Assembly: GCF_002160525.1 (NCBI RefSeq)
Contig: NZ_NFKT01000032.1
Coordinates: 1 to 56,458, forward strand
Direction of reading: 5' to 3'
DNA from: Lachnoclostridium sp. An169
Lineage (GTDB): Bacteria; Bacillota; Clostridia; Lachnospirales; Lachnospiraceae
DNA: 56,458 bases
Shown one piece after another: positions 1 to 8,081 of the stretch (the first letter of the stretch is position 1; each line of letters opens with the position of its first letter). The translations under genes were made by a program, and so were the position numbers. The notes beneath the pieces were generated by a model. It was given only the letters and a program-made list of their open reading frames with translations, had not been told where the DNA came from and did no database searches.

Positions 1-109
1 TTATCCTATTACTTAGTAAAAGTTGGAATATAAGTTGTAGAGCCGTATACGAGACCCGTACGTACGGTTCAATGGGAGGGGCGAGATTTTATTCTCCCTC
101 TACCCTATT
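1..109 (+). mobile_element. Group II intron 3' end (domains V and VI), partial
   Basis: Positions 40-70 fit a bacterial group II intron domain V: they begin GAGCCGTA, end ACGTACGGTTC and fold into one long hairpin. Positions 74-104 form a second hairpin (GGGAGGGGCGAG against CTCCCTCTACCC) with an unpaired A near its base, as expected of the branch-point domain VI. The exact 3' splice site is uncertain, about 106-110. No reverse transcriptase sequence lies in the window, so the rest of the intron is to the left. Confidence 0.8.
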
Positions 110-146
110 ATAGGAAATTCCGATTTTGGATAAGGAGAAAAAGAAA

Positions 147-180
147 CCCTGCTGATTGAACATATGTTAAATCAACAGGG
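147..180 (-). terminator. Terminator downstream of the IS91 ORFs
   Basis: CCCTG-TGATT pairs with AATCA-CAGGG around a short AT-rich loop. Read on the minus strand, the stem is followed by a T-rich run (TTTCTTTTTCT). It lies 33 bases past the stop of the 58-residue ORF. Confidence 0.6.
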
Positions 181-212
181 GAATGGACATGACAATAAGA
201 CGATGGTTCGAT

Positions 213-389
213 TTAGAAGATATAAAAACCTTCTTCTCCAAACAAATCGTCAAAAGGATCGTCCTCATTCAGAAAATAATCCATATCCAGAAGGTCATCC
301 CCGCTCATATGGCGAATGTCCTCGGATGTCATTCCTTCCGGTGGATTTTTGATATATTTTTTGCGTAATTCCTCGATATCTGGTTTCAT
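213..389 (-). CDS. Small acidic protein of the IS91-like element (58 aa)
   Basis: This is a 58-residue ORF starting at ATG 389 behind a strong Shine-Dalgarno sequence (AAAGGAGG, 8 bases upstream). It begins MKPDIEELRKKYIKNPPEG and its C-terminal half is very rich in Asp, Glu and Phe, including DEDDPFDDLFGEE-like sequence without basic residues. It follows the transposase on the same strand, 39 bases after its stop, and ends just before a terminator. The good ribosome binding site and placement argue for a real gene. I do not recognise a family. An accessory role in transposition or regulation is only a guess from position. Confidence 0.6.
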   Translation of the reverse strand: MKPDIEELRKKYIKNPPEGMTSEDIRHMSGDDLLDMDYFLNEDDPFDDLFGEEGFYIF

Positions 390-428
390 GCTAAACGTCC
401 TCCTTTGAGAGGATTATATCACAACAGC

Positions 429-1580
429 CTATGCGGAGGAACGCTTTCTACGAGATTTGGACATGACATTCTCGTACATTTCTTCGAGGGATACGCACTT
501 ATGGTTGTAATAGAGTTCCAGAAACTCCATTTTGTGATTGCATTCAGGACAATACAGAGGGTCATAGCCGAAAGAGAGGAGGATGGCAGTCCTCCACTGA
601 GTAAAACTGCGGTAGATCTTATGTTTTTCTTTGGAAATGACACGGTGCAGTTTCGAATCAACCTTACGGTGCCTTGCATACAGCCCGCCATAGCGGATCA
701 TTTTAAAATGTTTTTCCGGGATGTGGCGGATGAGACGTTTTATGAAATCCATGACAGGCAAAGTTTCCTCCACATACTGGTCATCTTCATGGCGGTTATA
801 ATGGAAAGTAACGGTATCTCCATCATACCGATCAATCCTGGATGTGGCTATGACGGGTCTGCCAAGATAACGACCAATATATTTCGCAACGACTTTCGGG
901 TCGCAGAGATTGGGCTTGGCATAGACATAGAAACCATGTTCGTGCTGGCTGTAGCATTTGGCTTTTACTTTTTTAAAGGAAGGTCCTATTTTGCCTTCCA
1001 TTTCATTGAGGAGAGCTGTGCGGAAAGCATTTCGCAGATAGTTGTAGTTAAAGTGCTTTACATGGCGCCAGAAGCCGTCATCACTGTAACCGCCTTCGGA
1101 AAGGAGACAGTGGATGTGAGGATTCCATTAGAGATCCCTGCCAAAAGTATGGAGGACCATGATGTAGCCGGGAGTAAAATTTTTGGCATGGTTCAGGTTA
1201 AAAAACATCCGTGATATTACACTGGAGACAGAATGAAAGAGACAGTCCAGGAGAGAACGGTCCTGAAGGAAAAAGTCACGGAGATTTTCATCAATAGTAA
1301 AAACACAATGGCGGTGTTGGACACTGACGAGCTTGAAAGACATACTAGTAGTGCGTTCCATAGCATATTTGTTACCGCAGGTAGGGCAAAAGCGGCTGTG
1401 ACAGCGGAACGGAACAAACTTGAAGTTACCACAGTGTGGACAAGAGTACATGGCACCGCCAAATGAAGGATCACCGCAGTTAATCATTTTATCGATATTT
1501 TCCATTTCAGTTTTTCTGGGATGAAGAGTATATTTAATTTCTTCATAATGGTCTGCAAAGATTCTTTGTAAAATATTCAT
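429..1580 (-). pseudogene. IS91-family Y2/HUH transposase, interrupted by an in-frame stop
   Basis: The frame starts at ATG 1580 and runs to a stop at 429, about 383 codons, broken by one in-frame TAA at 1128-1130. The 150-residue N-terminal part has a zinc-binding region (CPHCG ... RFCPTCG), typical of IS91-type transposases. After the stop the same frame continues WNPHIHCLLSEGG, whose H-I-H is the metal-binding HUH motif, then VAKYIGRYLGRP with two tyrosines four residues apart, the likely catalytic pair. A C-terminal CPECNHKME finger follows. The single stop, probably AAA to TAA, separates the zinc domain from the catalytic domain, so the product is probably inactive unless read through. 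No clear ribosome binding site precedes 1580. Confidence 0.85.
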
Positions 1581-1615
1581 AAGACTATTATGCAGGAAAA
1601 AGTAAAAAAAGAAAA

Positions 1616-1646
1616 CCCCTAACCCCTCATGATTGAGGGGCAGGGG
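1616..1646. other. Strong hairpin at the IS91 right end
   Basis: CCCCT-AA-CCCCTCA pairs with TGAGGGG-C-AGGGG around a TGAT loop. It lies 36 bases upstream of the transposase start. It may be the replication-origin-like terminus of the element or a terminator of whatever was once upstream. Confidence 0.5.
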
Positions 1647-1651
1647 AGTTG

Positions 1652-1672
1652 AATAGGCGAAGCCTATTTTTT
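1652..1672 (+). terminator. Hairpin with T run upstream of the VTC gene
   Basis: AATAGGC-GAA-GCCTATT is followed by TTTTTT on the + strand, a compact rho-independent terminator form. It sits 25 bases before the VTC gene start, so it would stop transcription entering from the insertion element. Confidence 0.55.
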
Positions 1673-1696
1673 ATGTGGAAAGGAGCGGGCATCCAT

Positions 1697-2392
1697 ATGA
1701 ATGAAGTGCTGCGCCAGGAGAAGAAGTTTCTTATCTCTTTGGCCAAATATTATGAGCTGAGTGACCGGATGAAAGAGGTGGTAAAGGAGGATCCCAATAA
1801 CCGGGGCGAGGGATACACGATCCGCTCTTTGTATTTTGACAGTATCGACAACCGGGATTATCAGGAAAAAGAAGACGGTATAGAGCTGAGGCGGAAGATA
1901 CGGCTGAGAAATTACGGGGCGGATTCTCCTTATGCAAAACTTGAAATGAAACAGAAGCAGGGAGCCATGCAGAAGAAGCGTTCCCTGAAGATGAGCCGGG
2001 AGGATGCACAGGCGCTGATCCGCCGGGACTACAGTGTGCTTCTGAAATACGAAGATTCTTTTGCGGCAGAGTGTTTCTGGATGATGAACCAGTTCTGCTA
2101 TCTGCCTAAGGCAGTGATCGAATATAAAAGAAAAGCATTTATCGCAAAGGAGAATTCCATCAGGATCACATTTGACCATCACATTACGGGTACTGAAAGT
2201 AATATGGATATTTTTTCTGGAGAGCTTCTGCAGAATCCTCTGATGAATACATATCTGGTCGTCCTGGAGGTGAAGTTCAACGGGTTCCTGCTGGAATATA
2301 TTAAGGATATATTGAGAGACGCCGGTACAGGAGAGCAGGCGGTGAGCAAGTACTGTCTTGGAAGGGCTGTAAGTATGCATTATCATTTTTAA
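1697..2392 (+). CDS. VTC-domain (polyphosphate polymerase-like) protein
   Basis: This 231-residue protein has the VTC/CYTH-like tunnel fold signature: an early basic KKF, Y-x-IRSLYFD near residue 45, ELRRKIRLRNYG, KLEMKQK, a run of alternating basic and acidic strands, and VVLEVKFNG near the end. The yeast VTC4 homologue makes polyphosphate from ATP, and bacterial members stand alone without SPX or membrane parts. I chose ATG 1697 because AAAGGAGCGG lies about 10 bases upstream; an in-frame start 48 bases earlier has no such site. It begins an operon with the DUF4956, CotH and HEAT genes, a linkage seen in many Clostridia. Polymer synthesis in this bacterium is inferred, not shown. Confidence 0.85.
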   Translation: MNEVLRQEKKFLISLAKYYELSDRMKEVVKEDPNNRGEGYTIRSLYFDSIDNRDYQEKEDGIELRRKIRLRNYGADSPYAKLEMKQKQGAMQKKRSLKMSREDAQALIRRDYSVLLKYEDSFAAECFWMMNQFCYLPKAVIEYKRKAFIAKENSIRITFDHHITGTESNMDIFSGELLQNPLMNTYLVVLEVKFNGFLLEYIKDILRDAGTGEQAVSKYCLGRAVSMHYHF

Positions 2393-2478
2393 GTATACCC
2401 GCAGGGGATGGAAAGAAAAGCGTCATAAGTACAGAGCGGTGCGCTGCTCGTACACTGACTGGAAGGAGAAGAATACGA

Positions 2479-3156
2479 ATGAGAGAATATTTATATCAGA
2501 TACTTGAAGGAAGCGGAACTCTGACAACGGAAGACATCTTCCTGCGTATTGCGGCATCCGCAGTGTTTGGCATTCTTGTGTATATTTCATACTGGTACAC
2601 CCATGCAGGGACTACATACAGCAAGAAGTTTAATGTATCGCTGTTTACGTTAGCCATATTGACCGGGGCTGTGATGACAGTCATTGGCAATAATGTGGCA
2701 TTGTCGCTTGGTATGGTGGGCGCGCTCTCTATTGTACGTTTCCGTACGGCAATCAAGGATACGAGAGATACCACATACATTTTCTGGGCGATTATGATCG
2801 GAATATGCTGCGGTGTAGGAGACTATCAGGTGGCGGGTATCGGATCGGGGATTGTATTTGTGATCCTGTTGCTTTTGGGACGGGTCCGCAATGAGAACCG
2901 GATGCTTCTCGTGATTCGTGCCGCAAATGAAAAGGAACTGGATTTGGAGGGAATCGTCTCGAGATATTATAACCAGAAAGCTGTGCTGAAAGTGAAGAAC
3001 ACCACGCCTTCTCATGTGGAACTTATCTATGAAATGACCCGGAAGGTCTATATGGACAGCTACCGGAACGAGAAAGAAATTACAGAGTATCTGTACAGTC
3101 AGGGAAATGTGGAATATGTGAACCTGGTGTCACAGAGTGATGAAATCAGCGGGTGA
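2479..3156 (+). CDS. DUF4956 membrane protein
   Basis: This 225-residue protein has about four hydrophobic segments in its first 140 residues and a soluble C-terminal domain of about 85 residues. The stretch LGMVGALSIVRFRTAIKD between segments is the hallmark of DUF4956. The start at 2479 has GGAAGGAG about 10 bases upstream. The gene overlaps the CotH gene by four bases (GTGA), indicating translational coupling. DUF4956 genes commonly neighbour VTC-domain genes, and a role as the membrane partner of the VTC enzyme is plausible, but no activity is established. Confidence 0.85.
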   Translation: MREYLYQILEGSGTLTTEDIFLRIAASAVFGILVYISYWYTHAGTTYSKKFNVSLFTLAILTGAVMTVIGNNVALSLGMVGALSIVRFRTAIKDTRDTTYIFWAIMIGICCGVGDYQVAGIGSGIVFVILLLLGRVRNENRMLLVIRAANEKELDLEGIVSRYYNQKAVLKVKNTTPSHVELIYEMTRKVYMDSYRNEKEITEYLYSQGNVEYVNLVSQSDEISG

Positions 3157-5963
3157 TCGCAGTGAAAAGAAACAGATTGATATATGCGGGCGTGACGGTG
3201 TGCGTTCTGTGCGCGGCGGTTCTCTTTACTGTTCTTGATGGAGGAGAGGATACCGTGAGGTATCATCAGCACCTGGAACAGCCAGATGAGTCTGAATTAG
3301 GGGAGAAGCCGGAGTCAGACGGACTGGTCACACATCTGCCGATCATAGAGATCGATACAACGAAAGACGGAGTATACCAGAAGATACCGGGCAAGGCGAT
3401 AATGGATGAGCAGCAGAATGCTGTGATCGGGGAGGAAACCGGGGAAAATGGCGAGACTGAAATCACGGCAAGACTCAGGACGATAGAAGCGGAAGGCGAA
3501 TGGCATGATTCGGAAGGCGAGGCGGATAACGAGAGTGATATCCTTATCCACATCAGAGGGAATTCTTCCAGAGCATTTGACAAGTCAAATTACAGGATCA
3601 AGCTGACCGGGGATAATGATCCGCTTCAGAAAAGAAGCCTGCCACTGCTCGGGATGGAGAAGTCGGCGGACTGGGTTCTCCATGGTCCGTTTTTGGACAA
3701 GACTCTGATACGGAATTACATGTGGATGAATATTTCAGCAGAGATCATGGGATATGCGCCAAACGTTCGTTTTTGCGAGCTTATCCTGAATGAAAAATAC
3801 ATGGGTGTGTATGTGTTGGTGGAAACGATCGAGGTGTCTGAATCACGGGTAGATCTGACGCAGTATGAAGCGGGGGATCCGGTAATGAGCTATATGATCC
3901 ATATTGAGCCCAAAGCGGAACTGGACAGATCAGTGGAAACGTTTTCTTTTTATGCCAAAAAACTGGAACCGGAAAGGCAGATCGAGATTGCGTATCCGGG
4001 AAGACAGGATCTGACCCGGGAAGTAAAAGAATATATACAGGCGGATTTCAGTGAGATCGAGAAAGCAATCTATTCGGACGAAGCGGGGAGTGATCCTGAT
4101 TTCTACCTGGAATATCTGGATGATACGTTTTATAATGCTTTTTTTGAATTCAACAAAGATGGAGAAGAGCCGCTTTATCTCCTTCAGGGCATACTGATCC
4201 AGGACGCCGTGAATTACGGAACCGGTGATGCATATGAATCTGATTATATGGGACAGCTTCAGGAAGACGGCAGACAGATGATAGATGTGATTCATGGTAA
4301 CCGTCTTATTATGAGAAGCGTACCTGGCAAGGGGAGCGGATGGTACACAAAGGATATATCGGAGTGGGTCATCGGATTTCTTGTCGGTTCTGAGTGGAGC
4401 GGAAATACGGTCGCATATACAGATCATGAGACAACTCATAAAGGAGTGTACAATGGAACATATTTTACTGCAGGCAGTGAGGCGGGTCCGTTTGAAGCGA
4501 TGCTGGCACGTGTAATGGATGAAATTACAGAGTATGAGAGCAGCAAGTATAAAGAACAGCACCTGATCGGATTTGCAAACAGTCCGGCAACTGACCCGTT
4601 GGAATACAGGGATGACTATGGAGAACTCCGGGAAAAGTATGCGTATTCCGGAACAACAGGTGTTACATATGCCAGACAGCTCGATAAAATCTGTCAGATA
4701 GATGCGGAACATATCAGGACTACTGATAAAATGAAAGCAGGGTATTTTGCCGCATACAGCCTGTACGACTTTTGTGAGGACTTCTACCGATATCTCTCGG
4801 AAGAACAGACGACAGAGTTGGCTGACATTCTGGAGGAAATAGACAGGGAAGGAAGTTATGACGGCTATGCCGAGCTCCTTGGGAAATATCATACAGTGCC
4901 TGTAGTCTGTACCAGTTATGGATTTACTACGGCGCGGGGCGTAGTATCGGAAAAGGGGTTCCCTCTTACGGAAGCGGAACAGGGAGAACGGCTCGTGGAA
5001 ATCTATGAGGATCTTTGCAGTACAGGATGGAGCGGAGCGGTGATCAATGCATGGCAGGACCGGTGGGAACTGCGGAGCTGGAATACGGCGTATGCACAGG
5101 ATTTTACAAATAATGCGCTATGGCATGATATACAGACAGAAGCTCAGGGATACGGTCTGATGGAATTTTCGGCCGAAAGCCGTATGACAGACGGAGATCC
5201 CGGCGAGTGGGGAAAAAAGGATATAGTCTGCGAAAATAATGGCTTTACGCTGTCTGCTTATGCCGATGATGAAGGCCTCGTACTTCTGGTAGAGGGAGAT
5301 GGCATCTCCCCTGAAAATCCCCTGTATATCCCCATAGATACGACGGATAAAAGCGGTAGCAGTACATCCCGGACTCCGCAACTTTCGTTTTCCAGACCGG
5401 CGGATTTCCTGATTTGCATTGACGGCGAAGAAAACAGCAGAATTATGGTTCAGGAACGGTATGAGTCTGTCCGTGCCAATTTTCTGCAGGAGATAAACGG
5501 AGAGGATGCATATATTTCTTTTCCGTCCGCTGATTCGGATGTGTTCTTACCAATAAATATGGTGATGGAGAACACAACAATAGTGGATTATGTGGACTAT
5601 ACGAACCGGGGACTGAAATATCTGCCTGTATATGAGACCGGAAAGCTGCGCCATGGAAACGGCAATCCGGAAGCTGAGGATTATGACTCGCTGGCAGATT
5701 TCTGCTTTGGGGACGATTGTGTGGAACTCAGAATCCCGTGGGCACTCCTGAATGTGGCGAACCCGGCAGATATGCTCATCCATGACGATTATTACGAGAA
5801 TTACGGAGTGGATTTTATACGGGCAGACAGCTTCTGGCTGGGAATTGCAGCGGATGCAGGCGAAGAGACAGAAATGCATGAATTCCCGCTGAAATGGGAA
5901 GAAAAGACGTACACAGAAAGGGTAAAGCAGTCGTACGATATTGTTCGGGCGGCATGGAGGTGA
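3153..5963 (+). CDS. CotH kinase family protein
   Basis: This is a 936-residue protein with an N-terminal membrane/signal segment (about residues 9-28), then a CotH-type kinase region. The motifs are IRGNSSR near residue 135, LLGMEKSADWVLHGP, DKTLIRNYMW, LNEKYMGVYVLVETIE and an extended second half. In Bacillus, CotH is an atypical protein kinase that phosphorylates coat proteins; here the anchored, exported form suggests surface targets. The C-terminal ~400 residues are a predicted extracellular region without a family I can name. The start GTG 3153 overlaps the upstream stop; GTG 3162 is an alternative. Confidence 0.8.
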   Translation: MIAVKRNRLIYAGVTVCVLCAAVLFTVLDGGEDTVRYHQHLEQPDESELGEKPESDGLVTHLPIIEIDTTKDGVYQKIPGKAIMDEQQNAVIGEETGENGETEITARLRTIEAEGEWHDSEGEADNESDILIHIRGNSSRAFDKSNYRIKLTGDNDPLQKRSLPLLGMEKSADWVLHGPFLDKTLIRNYMWMNISAEIMGYAPNVRFCELILNEKYMGVYVLVETIEVSESRVDLTQYEAGDPVMSYMIHIEPKAELDRSVETFSFYAKKLEPERQIEIAYPGRQDLTREVKEYIQADFSEIEKAIYSDEAGSDPDFYLEYLDDTFYNAFFEFNKDGEEPLYLLQGILIQDAVNYGTGDAYESDYMGQLQEDGRQMIDVIHGNRLIMRSVPGKGSGWYTKDISEWVIGFLVGSEWSGNTVAYTDHETTHKGVYNGTYFTAGSEAGPFEAMLARVMDEITEYESSKYKEQHLIGFANSPATDPLEYRDDYGELREKYAYSGTTGVTYARQLDKICQIDAEHIRTTDKMKAGYFAAYSLYDFCEDFYRYLSEEQTTELADILEEIDREGSYDGYAELLGKYHTVPVVCTSYGFTTARGVVSEKGFPLTEAEQGERLVEIYEDLCSTGWSGAVINAWQDRWELRSWNTAYAQDFTNNALWHDIQTEAQGYGLMEFSAESRMTDGDPGEWGKKDIVCENNGFTLSAYADDEGLVLLVEGDGISPENPLYIPIDTTDKSGSSTSRTPQLSFSRPADFLICIDGEENSRIMVQERYESVRANFLQEINGEDAYISFPSADSDVFLPINMVMENTTIVDYVDYTNRGLKYLPVYETGKLRHGNGNPEAEDYDSLADFCFGDDCVELRIPWALLNVANPADMLIHDDYYENYGVDFIRADSFWLGIAADAGEETEMHEFPLKWEEKTYTERVKQSYDIVRAAWR

Positions 5964-5966
5964 CAG

Positions 5967-7040
5967 ATGCAGCAGAGTGTTGTCAGCATGATTTTGTTTT
6001 TATATATTTTCATCAGTGTTGCGCTCCTGTTTTTTAATATTATTTATATGTTGAGCAGCGGCACAAAAAGCAAGGTCATGAAATACACGATCCGCAGGGA
6101 AATGGATGAACAGCGCAGTATCATGGAGAATGTCCCGGCCATGGTGGATCAGCGTTACAGGAGAAGACTGTACAGGAAGATAAAAAATGAATACGGGTTG
6201 CTGATCTGTGTAGAGGCGCTGGAAAAAAATTATGGGAGACTGGAAGAGGATAATATTACAGAGTATATGATCGCCTGCCGGAATGTCATATTTGACGCAG
6301 CTGCAGTCTACAGGAAGAAAGAGGCGATGGAGCGGGCGCTATTTGCATACTTTATTTCTCTACTTCCGGAGAAGGCGGTACCGGAATATTACAGAATGGG
6401 AGAGCTCCTTCTGGCCTATCTGGATCATTCCACGGTATACTGCCGGGAGAATGTGCTTCAGGCGTTATACACTCTCGGAAATGAAAACGCGCTTATAAGA
6501 GCGCTTCAGATGCTTCAGGAAAACAGATGGTATCATGAGCCAAAACTGCTGTCTGACGGTATGCTCCACTACCGGGGCGATAAAAATGATCTCGCGAGGA
6601 GACTGTGGAACCAGAAGTGGGGCGACCAGATGAAAACAGTACTGATCCGGTTTATGACCAGACTGGAGGAAGACATGTCTGATCTGGTCCTGCCTGAGCT
6701 TGAGACGGGACGCAATGAGCTGTGTTTTGCTGCAATCCGGTATTTTGCAACGCATATTAACAGAGAGGCAGAGCCTGTACTGCTTAAGATCCTGAGGGAA
6801 GACGGGGATACGGCGGTGGCGGCGGCTCAGACTCTGGGCAACTATCCGGATGAATCGGTGAAAGAGGCACTTCACAGCAGGCAGTGGGATGTTCGGCGAA
6901 ATTCAGCGGAGTCTTTGATGAAAATGAAATTCTCAAAAGAAGAGATCGCCCGGCTGTGCTCGGATGAGGACAGATACGCAAGAGAAATGTTTATTTATGT
7001 ACTGGAAAGCAGAGGTAAGACAGGATGCTGGGAGCAATAG
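5967..7040 (+). CDS. Membrane-anchored HEAT-repeat protein
   Basis: This 357-residue protein has one N-terminal membrane segment (about residues 7-30) followed by helical repeats. Repeats around residues 150-340 show the HEAT pattern, such as ENVLQALYTLGNENAL, DTAVAAAQTLGNYPDES and WDVRRNSAESLMKM. Such repeats act as protein-binding scaffolds. The start has GGAGGTG upstream and follows the CotH stop by three bases. The 3' end overlaps the original start of the next glycosyltransferase gene by 16 bases. Its role within the VTC-CotH operon is unknown. Confidence 0.75.
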   Translation: MQQSVVSMILFLYIFISVALLFFNIIYMLSSGTKSKVMKYTIRREMDEQRSIMENVPAMVDQRYRRRLYRKIKNEYGLLICVEALEKNYGRLEEDNITEYMIACRNVIFDAAAVYRKKEAMERALFAYFISLLPEKAVPEYYRMGELLLAYLDHSTVYCRENVLQALYTLGNENALIRALQMLQENRWYHEPKLLSDGMLHYRGDKNDLARRLWNQKWGDQMKTVLIRFMTRLEEDMSDLVLPELETGRNELCFAAIRYFATHINREAEPVLLKILREDGDTAVAAAQTLGNYPDESVKEALHSRQWDVRRNSAESLMKMKFSKEEIARLCSDEDRYAREMFIYVLESRGKTGCWEQ

Positions 7041-7071
7041 AGTATATATTAAAATTTGTTAACGTGTTTTT

Positions 7072-7986
7072 TTGTTTTATCTGATGATCTATGCCACATA
7101 CCTTCTGCTGTCGGTAAGTGTAGGAGCATGGGATCTGTACTATGCAAACAAGATGCGGCGCATCAAAAATGAAATTAGACATGATTTCTATTTCCCGGTA
7201 TCCATTCTTGTACCGGCATACAATGAAGAGGTTACGATTGTAGACAGTATTGAATCCCTTCTGAAACTGAATTATCGTCTTTATGAGATTATCATCGTAG
7301 ACGACGGTTCATCGGACGATACAGTCAAAGTGCTGGTAGAGCATTTTAAAATGCGGATGGAGCACCGGCCCATACGGAAACGCCTGATGTGTGAGCAGGA
7401 GAAGGCGGTGTATAAGGCGGAAGGTCTTAGAGTGCCCGTCACCCTTATCAGCAAACATAACGGAGGCAAGGGAGATGCCCTGAATATGGGAATCAATGCT
7501 TCCGCCTATCCGTATTTTCTCTGCATTGATGCGGATTCCATGCTTCAGACTGACTCACTGGAGAAGATCGTACAGCCGGTCATGGAAGAAGATAATGTAG
7601 TAGCGGTGGGAGGACTGGTGCGCGCTGCACAGAGCCTTAAGATAAAGGATGGAAAGCGCGTAGGCTACCGTATGCCGTGGAATCTTGTGACGAGTATGCA
7701 GATCATGGAGTATGACCGCTCGTTTCTGGCAGCAAGGATACTGATGGATCGTTTTAACGGCAATATGATTATTTCTGGAGCGTTCGGCCTGTTCAAAAAG
7801 GATGTGGTGATTGCGGCGGGAGGATATGACAGAGAAACATTGGGAGAGGATATGGAGCTTGTCGTCAGACTGCATGTATTCTTCCGTCTGTTCCTTGATG
7901 TGGTACGCGTGACGGCATTCATCGGATATAAGAAGCGGAAAAAACAATGGGGGAACATTAAGCGCGTAAAGCAGGGAGGGGTATGA
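7072..7986 (+). CDS. Family 2 glycosyltransferase, frameshifted and internally deleted (probable pseudogene)
   Basis: The readable frame is 304 residues with a GT2 fold: VSILVPAYNEE, IIIVDDGSSDD, SKHNGGKGDALN, CIDADSM and LGEDMELVVRLH. The usual continuation of processive poly-sugar synthases (QxxRW and C-terminal membrane helices) is absent. After residue ~268 the sequence jumps to a tail like the normal C-terminus (RLFLDVVRVTAFIGYKKR), suggesting an in-frame deletion near 7876-7884. At the 5' end a natural ATG at 7025 is out of frame; one more T in the seven-T run at 7067-7073 would restore MLGAIEYILKFVNVFF as the N-terminal membrane segment. With both lesions, activity is unlikely. Confidence 0.7.
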   Translation: MFYLMIYATYLLLSVSVGAWDLYYANKMRRIKNEIRHDFYFPVSILVPAYNEEVTIVDSIESLLKLNYRLYEIIIVDDGSSDDTVKVLVEHFKMRMEHRPIRKRLMCEQEKAVYKAEGLRVPVTLISKHNGGKGDALNMGINASAYPYFLCIDADSMLQTDSLEKIVQPVMEEDNVVAVGGLVRAAQSLKIKDGKRVGYRMPWNLVTSMQIMEYDRSFLAARILMDRFNGNMIISGAFGLFKKDVVIAAGGYDRETLGEDMELVVRLHVFFRLFLDVVRVTAFIGYKKRKKQWGNIKRVKQGGV

Positions 7987-8024
7987 AAATAGGCAAAGGA
8001 ACAGATACCTCGCAATCCTTCCCA

Positions 8025-8053
8025 TTGCATTCCCGCAGGTTCAGCGTTATAAT
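8025..8053 (+). promoter_or_regulatory. Promoter of the SLC13-type permease gene
   Basis: TTGCAT (8025-8030) and TATAAT (8048-8053) are separated by 17 bases, a near-consensus sigma-A promoter. It lies 28 bases upstream of the permease start and just after the damaged glycosyltransferase gene. Confidence 0.6.
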
Positions 8054-8081
8054 CAGGTGAGTCTAAAAGGTGGAATGTGCG

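Larger units (their letters stand above)
147..1646 (-). mobile_element. IS91-family insertion element (approximate limits)
   Basis: The element carries a Y2/HUH transposase and a 58-residue ORF on the minus strand. I set the limits by a terminator hairpin at 147-180 and a strong hairpin at 1616-1646. Ends of IS91 elements are known to be hairpin-bearing ori and ter sites rather than inverted repeats, and no target duplication is expected. The right end lies about 50 bases upstream of the VTC gene, so the insertion may have removed or displaced that operon's promoter. The true termini could differ by tens of bases. Confidence 0.6.

Noticed and set aside
405..1214. 269-codon + strand ORF over the IS91 transposase
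   Set aside because: It is the antisense of the transposase frame, has no ribosome binding site and its translation resembles no protein family.
7983..8060. 25-codon ORF after the glycosyltransferase
   Set aside because: It overlaps the promoter of the permease, has no recognised similarity and is most likely chance or a remnant.
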